NCBI GenBank assembly: GCA_964387935.1
Contig: CAYLZN010000037.1
Coordinates: 1 to 27,350 of the forward strand
Direction of reading: 5' to 3'
Source of the DNA: CAYLZN01 sp964387935
Lineage (GTDB): Bacteria; Acidobacteriota; Vicinamibacteria; Vicinamibacterales; JAFNAJ01
DNA: 27,350 nt
A program made the translations under genes and the position numbers. Under the pieces are notes generated by a model that was given only the letters and a program-made list of their open reading frames with translations, did not search any database and had not been told where the DNA came from. Positions 1 through 7,615 of this stretch are shown in pieces (position 1 is the stretch's first letter; every line of letters starts with the position of its first letter).

Positions 1-123
1 GCGTTCATCTTCATGCTGCTGACGATGATCTACCTCGCGGGCGCCGTGCACACCGAGCACGACGAGGAGCACGGGCACGCCCACGGGGCCACAGACGAGG
101 CGCACGCGCACGCGGCCGCGTAG
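1..123 (+). CDS. atpB: ATP synthase F0 subunit a, C-terminal end (partial)
   Basis: This open frame enters from the left edge and stops at 121-123. It encodes about 40 residues: a hydrophobic stretch (AFIFMLLTMIYLAGAVH) that resembles the last transmembrane helix of F-type ATP synthase subunit a, then a tail rich in His, Asp and Glu. Subunit a forms the proton or sodium half-channels next to the c-ring in the inner membrane. The assignment rests on the helix and on the subunit c gene starting 73 bases later, the usual atpB-atpE order. The tail carries seven histidines in about 26 residues, which is unusual. The key arginine of the channel lies outside the window. Confidence 0.75.
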   Translation, partial: AFIFMLLTMIYLAGAVHTEHDEEHGHAHGATDEAHAHAAA

Positions 124-196
124 CAGGTCCTCGCGAGGCGGCCACAGGCCGCCCGCACCAGTCTGACAGTCGCGTCGATACTCGGAGGGACAGATC

Positions 197-526
197 GTGA
201 AAAAGCTCGTTCTCACGGTGGGGCTCGTCGCCCTGGGGGCGCTGGCGCCTGTCTACGCGCAGGAGGCCAGCCCGGCGACGACCACGGAGCTCGTGAAGTG
301 GTCGATCATCACCGGCGGCTTCGCGCTGGCCATCGCGGCAGCGTTCGGGGCGCTCGGCCAGGCGCGTGGCCTCGGCCAGGCCGTCGAGGGCATCTCGCGC
401 AACCCGGCGGCCGCCGGCGACATCCGCGGCGCCCTGATCCTGGGGCTCGTCCTCATCGAGTCCCTGGTGATCTACGTGCTGCTCATCTCGCTCATCCTGT
501 TCTTCGTCAAGCCGTTCAGCGGCTAG
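197..526 (+). CDS. atpE: ATP synthase F0 subunit c
   Basis: This is a 109-residue proteolipid of the c-ring, the rotor of F-type ATP synthase. The GTG start is supported by a GGAGGG ribosome site at 184-189. Residues 1-22 look like a signal peptide (cleavage near VYA/QE), longer than classic 80-residue c subunits but known in several phyla. Helix 1 spans about 35-60, the polar loop about 66-76 (RNPAAAGDIRG) and helix 2 about 78-104. The ion-binding carboxylate is Glu88, followed by Ser89, with Gln55 in helix 1. These align with Gln32, Glu65 and Ser66 of sodium-binding c-rings, although the following Thr is Leu90. No atpF follows, so the remaining subunits must be encoded elsewhere. Confidence 0.95.
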   Translation: MKKLVLTVGLVALGALAPVYAQEASPATTTELVKWSIITGGFALAIAAAFGALGQARGLGQAVEGISRNPAAAGDIRGALILGLVLIESLVIYVLLISLILFFVKPFSG

Positions 527-536
527 TTCGCCCCCT

Positions 537-563
537 GTCGGGCCGGCGATGAGCCGGCCCGAC
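537..563 (+). terminator. Strong hairpin after atpE (terminator-like)
   Basis: A perfect 10-bp inverted repeat (GTCGGGCCGG / CCGGCCCGAC) with a 7-base loop begins 10 bases after the atpE stop. It is followed only by a weak T-containing stretch (GTGTCTT), so it is less typical than a U-tract terminator. It probably ends or attenuates the atpB-atpE transcript before the transporter gene that starts at 572. Confidence 0.6.
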
Positions 564-571
564 GTGTCTTC

Positions 572-1522
572 GTGCGCACGCCCGCCCCCGATCCAGCCCT
601 TCCCCGATTCGCCCTGGATGCGCTCCTCCTCTCGATGGTGCTCATCTGGGCCGGCAACTACAGCCTCGTCAAGGCGGTCATCGGGCACATTCCGCCGTTG
701 GCCTTCAACGGCCTGCGCCTGACCATCGCGTCGGTGGTGTTCGGTGCGGGCTGGTGGCTCAGTGCCCGGGGGCCGACCTGGATGCCGAAATCCCCGGCGC
801 CCCTCACCGGCGGCGACTGGCGTCGCCTCGTGGGACTGGGCGTCGTCGGACATTTCGGCTATCAGGTGTGCTTCATCGAGGGCATTGCGCGTACGTCGGT
901 GTCGAACAGCGCCCTGATCAGCGGCTGCTCACCGGTCGCCATCGCCATGCTCTCCGCCGTCGTCGGTCACGAGCGCATTGGGCGGACGCACTGGATGGGC
1001 GCGTTCCTGTCGCTCCTGGGGATCTACCTCGTCGCCGGCCGTGGGATGCGCCTCGGGACGAGTTCGCTGGCCGGCGACGCCCTGATCCTGCTGTCGGTCG
1101 GCTGCTGGGCGGTCTACACGGTGTTCTCCACGCCGCTGCTCGCCANNNNNNNNNNCGCCAGGCACGCGCCGCTCGTCGTCACGAGCGCCACGATGATCGT
1201 CGGGTCGGCGGTGTTCCTGCCGTTTGCGTGGCCGGACATCGTCTCCACGCGGTGGGCCGCGGTCGACTGGAAGGTGCTCGCGGCGATCGGCGCCTCGGCG
1301 CTGCTCGCGCTCAACGTCGCGTACCTGATCTGGTACACCGCCGTCCAGCGCATCGGGTCGGCGCGTACGTCGGTCTTCTCGAACATGGTGCCGCCGACGG
1401 CGATGGTCATCGCCGCCCTCGTGATCGGGGAGCGACTCGATGCCGTGAAGTGGCTGGGCGCCGCGCTCGTCGTCGCCGGCGTGGCGCTGACGCGGCTTGC
1501 GCCGGCGCCGGTGGAGACATAG
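572..1522 (+). CDS. EamA/DMT-superfamily transporter (contains N gap)
   Basis: The product is about 316 residues with ten predicted membrane helices arranged as two EamA repeats, roughly residues 15-155 and 163-305. Typical features are the first helix motif IWAGNYSLVK and a second-repeat end resembling GERLDAVKWLGAALVVAGV. Members export or import small metabolites such as amino acids or sugars; the substrate cannot be told here. GTG at 572 is the chosen start because it places a short N-terminus before helix 1. Ten Ns at 1146-1155 fall around residues 192-195, so about four residues are unknown. The frame is kept across the gap at its stated size, but its true length is uncertain. The gene converges on typA with 13 bases between stops. 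Confidence 0.85.
   Translation: MRTPAPDPALPRFALDALLLSMVLIWAGNYSLVKAVIGHIPPLAFNGLRLTIASVVFGAGWWLSARGPTWMPKSPAPLTGGDWRRLVGLGVVGHFGYQVCFIEGIARTSVSNSALISGCSPVAIAMLSAVVGHERIGRTHWMGAFLSLLGIYLVAGRGMRLGTSSLAGDALILLSVGCWAVYTVFSTPLLAXXXXARHAPLVVTSATMIVGSAVFLPFAWPDIVSTRWAAVDWKVLAAIGASALLALNVAYLIWYTAVQRIGSARTSVFSNMVPPTAMVIAALVIGERLDAVKWLGAALVVAGVALTRLAPAPVET
1146..1155. other. Assembly gap of ten Ns
   Basis: Ten consecutive unknown bases lie within the transporter gene. A round-number run usually marks a scaffold join or masked bases rather than a measured length. Confidence 0.98.
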
Positions 1523-1535
1523 ACAGGCGTACCGG

Positions 1536-3380
<1,845 letters not shown>

Positions 3381-3393
3381 GGAGAGATACCGG

Positions 3394-4467
3394 CTACTGC
3401 GGAAACGAGGTTGGAGGCACTTCAGGGGGCAGTTGACTGTCCAGCGCCTTCATGAACGCCACGAGTGCGTCCATGTCGGCGTCGGTGAGACCCAGCGGAA
3501 ACACCTTCGCGCTGAGCCAGGGGTTCTTGACGCCACCGCGATTGTACAGCTCGACGACCTCGCGCAGGCCCTTCGCCGAGCCGTCGTGCAGGTACGGCCC
3601 GTGACGCCTCACGTCGCGAAGCGTCGGCGTCTTGAACGCGCCGCGATCGACGTCCTGGCCGGTCACCGCGAACCGACCCTCGTCGGCGAACGTCGAGGTC
3701 TCGTCGTTCCAGCCCACGCCGACATTGTGGAACCCGTAGTCGGTGAACTGCTCCCCGAGATGGCACTGATTGCAGGCCCCCGCGCCGAAGAACAGGTCAT
3801 GACCGCGCCGGACCTCGGCACTGACCGCCGACGTGTCGCCGAGCGTCTGCCAGCGGTCCCAGGCGGAGTTGCCCGCCATGCGCGTGCGCTGGTAGTCGGC
3901 GAGGGCCTTCGCCACGCGTGCCTTCGTGATGGCGCCATCGCCGAAGGCCTCACGAAAGTACGGCCCGTAGCCCGGGATGCCCGCGAGGATCTCGACGAGC
4001 CTGGCGTGATCGAGGCCCATTTCGACGGGATTCTCGATGGGGCCCAGCGCCTGCTCCTCGAGGCTGGCCGCCCGCCCGTCCCAGAAGAAGTGCGGCAGTC
4101 GCGGCCAGGCCAGGTTCAGGACTGCCGGTGACTTCCTCGTGCCCCGTCGGTTGAAGACACCAGTCGACACGCGTTCGGTCTGCGAGAACCCCTGATCCGG
4201 CCGGTGGCACGTGCCGCAGGACACGGTGCCGTCGGCGGACAGACGCGAGTCGTAGAACAGCCAGCGTCCCAGCCGCACGCGCTCGGGCGTCGGCGCCTCG
4301 GGCAGCGACTCCAGCCGGGCGGTGATCCCGACGGGCACGGGCGGCAGCGGGACGACGGGGTTCTCGCGTTCCCAGGCGGGGTCCCCTGCACGAGGCGCGC
4401 AGGCCATGGCCCAGGCGCCGCAGCACAGCAGGAAGAGGCCGGCGGTCAGACGGACACCCGCCTTCAT
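3394..4467 (-). CDS. Diheme cytochrome c peroxidase (MauG/CcpA family)
   Basis: The product is 357 residues. Two CxxCH heme-binding motifs, CGTCH (84-88) and CNQCH (232-236), define the bacterial diheme peroxidase family. Members reduce hydrogen peroxide in the periplasm or, like MauG, oxidise protein side chains. Other family signatures are LGRWLFYDSRLSADGT, FFWDGRAASLEEQ and, near the end, PYLHDGSAKGLREVVELYNRGG. The N-terminus is a signal sequence; a cysteine in AMAC (residue 23) could make it a lipoprotein, although the box is not classical. The ATG overlaps the upstream nicotinamidase-like gene by 4 bases (ATGA), so translation is probably coupled. Peroxidase and MauG-type activity cannot be separated from sequence alone. 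Confidence 0.92.
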   Translation of the reverse strand: MKAGVRLTAGLFLLCCGAWAMACAPRAGDPAWERENPVVPLPPVPVGITARLESLPEAPTPERVRLGRWLFYDSRLSADGTVSCGTCHRPDQGFSQTERVSTGVFNRRGTRKSPAVLNLAWPRLPHFFWDGRAASLEEQALGPIENPVEMGLDHARLVEILAGIPGYGPYFREAFGDGAITKARVAKALADYQRTRMAGNSAWDRWQTLGDTSAVSAEVRRGHDLFFGAGACNQCHLGEQFTDYGFHNVGVGWNDETSTFADEGRFAVTGQDVDRGAFKTPTLRDVRRHGPYLHDGSAKGLREVVELYNRGGVKNPWLSAKVFPLGLTDADMDALVAFMKALDSQLPPEVPPTSFPQ

Positions 4468-5081
4468 GAATTCCCGCGGTCCGTCGGCCCGGCGAGGATC
4501 GCTGATGACGTGGCGACCGCCGCGCCGGCAGCCACCATGTCCTGCAGGGCCCTGACGCCGTCGCCGGCCAGGGCGTCAACCGCGCGAACGCCGTCCTCGA
4601 CCACGACGACGTCCAGTCCCTCGCGCCGCGCATCGAGCACGGACTGCCTCACGCAGTAGTCGGTCGCCAGGCCCGCTACCAGCAACCGGCGGACCCCCCG
4701 CGCGCGCAGGGCGTCAGCCAGGCGCTCGCCATTCGGCAGGTGGCCGGTGAACGCGGAATAACCGTCTTCGTCGACGGTGTCGCCCGTGGTGACGATGCCG
4801 GCGGTCTGGGGCAGGTCGAGGCCGGGATGGAACTGTGCGCCGGGGGTGCCCGCCACGCAGTGCACCGGCCACATCCCACCGTTCACCGCGAAATGCCGCG
4901 TGTCCCTCGGGTGCCAGTCCCGGGAGGCGAAGACCAGCCCTCCACGCTCGACGACGACCCTGGCCAGGCGGTTGACGACCGGGACCACCGCGTCTCCGTC
5001 CGCCACCTCGAGCGCGCCGCCGGCGCAGAAGTCGTTCTGCACGTCCACGATGAGCAGGGCCTCTGGCGCCGTACCCGCCAT
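4464..5081 (-). CDS. pncA: Nicotinamidase/isochorismatase-family hydrolase, catalytic Lys replaced
   Basis: The 205-residue product resembles PncA nicotinamidase, which converts nicotinamide to nicotinate for NAD salvage. Asp13 (VDVQNDF), the metal-site residues Asp55, His57, His63 and His74, and the nucleophile Cys143 (LATDYCV) are all present. The segment before YSAF, which in E. coli PncA carries the catalytic Lys (HKGENPLVDSYSAF), reads TTGDTVDEDGYSAF here, placing Thr99 at the Lys position. The enzyme may therefore be altered or inactive, or a base error may be present (ACG for AAG). The ATG at 5081 has no ribosome site but does have a -10-like TACACT six bases upstream. The gene overlaps the peroxidase gene and is divergent from the arsA-like gene. 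Confidence 0.88.
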   Translation of the reverse strand: MAGTAPEALLIVDVQNDFCAGGALEVADGDAVVPVVNRLARVVVERGGLVFASRDWHPRDTRHFAVNGGMWPVHCVAGTPGAQFHPGLDLPQTAGIVTTGDTVDEDGYSAFTGHLPNGERLADALRARGVRRLLVAGLATDYCVRQSVLDARREGLDVVVVEDGVRAVDALAGDGVRALQDMVAAGAAVATSSAILAGPTDRGNS

Positions 5082-5087
5082 CCTTGG

Positions 5088-5093
5088 AGTGTA
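5088..5093 (-). promoter_or_regulatory. -10-like element for leaderless pncA-like transcript
   Basis: TACACT on the minus strand ends six bases before the ATG at 5081. This would put the transcription start at or next to the first codon. No Shine-Dalgarno sequence is visible. Confidence 0.5.
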
Positions 5094-5146
5094 TCAGCCC
5101 CGCCGCCCGGGCGTGGCCGGCCGCCTGGCGGCCCCCTCCAGTCTGC

Positions 5147-5152
5147 TATCGT
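5147..5152 (+). promoter_or_regulatory. -10-like element for leaderless arsA-like transcript
   Basis: TATCGT, preceded by TGC as in an extended -10, ends six bases before GTG 5159. It mirrors the spacing of the divergent element at 5088-5093. No ribosome site is visible. Confidence 0.5.
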
Positions 5153-5158
5153 CGTGTC

Positions 5159-6352
5159 GTGAGGATCCTGCTCTTCTCCGGGAAAGGAGGCGTCGGCAAG
5201 ACGAGTCTGGCGGCCGCCACCGGGCTTCGACTGGCGGAACTCGGCCACAACACGCTGGTCATGAGCGTGGACCCGGCCCACAGCCTCGGCGATGCGTTCG
5301 ACCTGGAGACCGACCTCTTCACGCGGACCACGGCCGACCCATTCCGCATCACGGAGCGGCTCGACATCCAGGAAGTCAACATCCAGACGGAGATCCGCCG
5401 GCACTGGCGCGAGGTGTCCACCTACGTGATGTCGGTGCTGCGGACGACCGGCATTGGCGACGTCGAGGCGGAGGAGCTGGCCATCCTGCCGGGCATGGAA
5501 GAGCTGAGCGCGATGATGTACGTGAACGAGTACGCCCGCGACCGTCGCTACGACGTGGTCGTGCTCGATTGCGCCCCGACGGCCGAGTCCATGCGCTTCG
5601 TCAGCATGCCGACCACGCTCGAGTGGTACATGCGGCACATCTTCCCGATGCAGCGGGCGGTGCTCAAGGCGGTGCGCCCCCTGGCCAACCGCGTGGCGCC
5701 GGTCGAACTGCCCTCGGACGACTACTTCGCGAACGTGAAGCAGTTGTTCGACCGGCTCGCCGGTGTCGGGCCCCTGCTCGAGGACCCGGCGATCACGAGC
5801 GTGCGCCTGATCACCAACGCCGAACGCGTCGTCCTGCGCGAAACGCAGCGGGCGTTCGTCTACTTCTCCCTGCACGGGCTGACGGTGGACTCGATCGTCG
5901 TCAATCGCGTGCTGCCCGCCGACGTGCGCGACGGGTTCTTCGCAGCCTGGCGCGCCACGCAGGCGGAGGTCCTGCGCGAGATGGACACCTATTTCGCGCC
6001 CGTTCCGGTGCGCCACGTCCCGCTCTTCAACGACGAGGTGCTCGGTGTGGCGCGCCTGGCGGAGCTGGCGCACCACCTGTACGCGGACGGAGGCGACCCC
6101 GCTGCCGTGCATCGCACCGAGCGGCCGTACGCCTTCACGAAACGCGACGATGGGCGCTACGAGGTACGGTTGGTGCTCCCATTCGCCGCTCGGGGCGAAA
6201 TCGAGCTCTTCAAGAAGGGTGATGAGCTCGTGGTCGAGATCGGGACGCTGCGCCGGCACATCGGGCTTCCCACATCCATGACCGCCCTCCACCCGGCCCG
6301 GGCGCGACTGGTCGAGGGCGTGTTGACCATCGAACTGGAGCCGCCGCCATGA
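5159..6352 (+). CDS. ArsA/Get3-family ATPase with C-terminal HSP20-like domain
   Basis: From GTG 5159 the product is 397 residues. This start gives MRILLFSGKGGVGKT, placing the deviant Walker A loop at residues 8-15. An in-frame upstream ATG at 5084 would add 25 residues with no family similarity. Other ArsA/Get3 features are SVDPAHSLGDAF and the DCAPTAESMRF segment in place of the common DTAPTGHTLR. The last 75 or so residues (from YAFTKRDDGRYEVRL) look like the alpha-crystallin/HSP20-like domain found at the end of many bacterial ArsA homologues. No arsenite transporter or arsR gene is nearby, so arsenic resistance is not supported; a chaperone or targeting role is equally possible. The stop overlaps the next gene by 4 bases. 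Confidence 0.9.
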   Translation: MRILLFSGKGGVGKTSLAAATGLRLAELGHNTLVMSVDPAHSLGDAFDLETDLFTRTTADPFRITERLDIQEVNIQTEIRRHWREVSTYVMSVLRTTGIGDVEAEELAILPGMEELSAMMYVNEYARDRRYDVVVLDCAPTAESMRFVSMPTTLEWYMRHIFPMQRAVLKAVRPLANRVAPVELPSDDYFANVKQLFDRLAGVGPLLEDPAITSVRLITNAERVVLRETQRAFVYFSLHGLTVDSIVVNRVLPADVRDGFFAAWRATQAEVLREMDTYFAPVPVRHVPLFNDEVLGVARLAELAHHLYADGGDPAAVHRTERPYAFTKRDDGRYEVRLVLPFAARGEIELFKKGDELVVEIGTLRRHIGLPTSMTALHPARARLVEGVLTIELEPPP

Positions 6353-6570
6353 GTGAGGAGACGAGCAAGATCGACTGTCTGTGCATGGGACTCGGACCGC
6401 AGCTGACGGCGCTGTTGCGGGGGGTGGTCACGCCGGAAGCCGTTGCGGCGCAGTGGAAGAGCGGGGAGCTGGAGATCCTGAAGCTGCTGCGCCTGATCAT
6501 CGACCAGCGGATTGCAGGCCTGTCCGGCCCGGATGCCACCGTGCGCGGGACGAAGCTGACCGTGGAGTGA
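6349..6570 (+). CDS. Small conserved-looking protein with CxC motif, unknown function
   Basis: The product is 73 residues and not recognised. Its ATG overlaps the arsA-like stop (ATGA), indicating translational coupling. It begins with a short acidic segment and a CLC pair (Cys10, Cys12) followed by MGLGPQLTALLRGVV. A predicted helical middle (about 28-53, KSGELEILKLLRLIIDQR) and a short tail ending GTKLTVE complete it. There is no signal peptide or membrane helix, so it is probably cytosolic. The two cysteines could bind metal or form a redox pair. The tight coupling suggests a partner or regulator of the ArsA-like ATPase; this is inference from context only. Confidence 0.75.
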   Translation: MSEETSKIDCLCMGLGPQLTALLRGVVTPEAVAAQWKSGELEILKLLRLIIDQRIAGLSGPDATVRGTKLTVE

Positions 6571-6579
6571 CGGCACACC

Positions 6580-7611
6580 ATGCCGCATCGGCGCGTGTTG
6601 TTCCTGGCGGCGCTGGTCGTCGCGTCGGGCGTGGCGATGACCATGGCCGTGACCGTCGGAGCTCGACAGGCCGACGTGCTCCAGTCGGTTGGTGGCGTGC
6701 CCGCTCACCTGGCCGGCCTGTTCGAGGAGCCGCTGGCGTACCAGCAGCTCGCGTCGGGGCAGTTCGTCGTGTTCGACCGGCGCGCGCACGCCGTGTACGC
6801 GATCGACGCCGGGAATCGGAGCGCGGTGCGCATCATCGACGTCGGCCCCGAGCAGGGCCGCCTGCTGGGCCCTCGGGCGTTCGACGCCTCGGGTGAGATG
6901 ATCGTCGTGGCCGATGCGCCGAACCTCGTCGAGCGCATTCAGTTCTTCAACGAGCAGGGGCAGCGGATCGGCGGCTTCTCGCTGCCCGGCAAGGCGGCCG
7001 CGCGCGTGACATTGGGCTCGCTCGTGCTGAGCGGCGTCAGCTCGCTGCAGTTCACCGGCCGGTCCCTGCTGATCGCGCAGCCCGAGACGGGGGCGCTGGT
7101 CACGGAATACGGTCTCGCGGGCACGCCGGTGCGCACCTTCGGGGCCCTGCGCGCGACGGGGCACGAGGACGACCGCGATCTGCACCTCGCGCTGAACGTC
7201 GGACTGCCGCTCGCCAATCCCAGGGGCGGTTACTACTTCGTGTTCCTCACCGGCGAACCGCGCTTCCGTCGCTATGCGGCGGACGGCACGCTGGTGCTGG
7301 AGCGGCTCATGCAAGGCCGGGAGATCGACGATCTCGTCCGCGCGCAGCCGACGCGCTGGCCGCGACGGGAGGTCGGCGGGCAGGTACTGCCGCTCGTTCC
7401 GCCGGTGGTCCGCACGGCCGCCGTCGATCCAGACGGCCGGCTCTGGGTGTCGTTCGTGGTGCCGTTCACCTACGTGTTCGACGAGGACGGGGACAAGGTG
7501 CGCGCCGTGCAGTTCAGGGGCGCTGGGGTGATTGCGCCGACGAGCCTGCACTTCGCGAGCCGGACGCGCCTGCTCGTGACGCCGGGCCTCTACGAGTTCA
7601 ACCCCCGATAG
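6580..7611 (+). CDS. Secreted beta-propeller-like protein, unknown function
   Basis: The product is 343 residues. A signal sequence occupies about 1-30 (basic start, then LFLAALVVASGVAM, with a possible cut after GARQA). The rest shows repeated short beta-strand segments separated by Asp/Gly turns, such as GQFVVFDRRAHAVYAID, GEMIVVADAPNLVERIQFF, GRLWVSFVVPFTYVFDEDG and RLLVTPGLYEF. This pattern is typical of NHL or six-bladed beta-propeller folds that act as secreted binding or sensing scaffolds. No catalytic motif is visible. It starts 9 bases after the 73-residue gene and probably shares its transcript. It converges on the E1 dehydrogenase gene with only 4 bases between stops. Confidence 0.8.
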   Translation: MPHRRVLFLAALVVASGVAMTMAVTVGARQADVLQSVGGVPAHLAGLFEEPLAYQQLASGQFVVFDRRAHAVYAIDAGNRSAVRIIDVGPEQGRLLGPRAFDASGEMIVVADAPNLVERIQFFNEQGQRIGGFSLPGKAAARVTLGSLVLSGVSSLQFTGRSLLIAQPETGALVTEYGLAGTPVRTFGALRATGHEDDRDLHLALNVGLPLANPRGGYYFVFLTGEPRFRRYAADGTLVLERLMQGREIDDLVRAQPTRWPRREVGGQVLPLVPPVVRTAAVDPDGRLWVSFVVPFTYVFDEDGDKVRAVQFRGAGVIAPTSLHFASRTRLLVTPGLYEFNPR

Positions 7612-7615
7612 CGCC

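Noticed and set aside
5084..5158. 25-residue N-terminal extension of the ArsA-like ATPase
   Set aside because: ArsA/Get3 proteins start just before the P-loop; GTG 5159 fits this and has a -10-like element at the right distance.
5159..6352. Arsenite-pump ATPase call
   Set aside because: The fold fits ArsA, but there is no arsB, arsR or arsC nearby and the architecture (single ATPase half plus HSP20-like end) is common in non-arsenic homologues.
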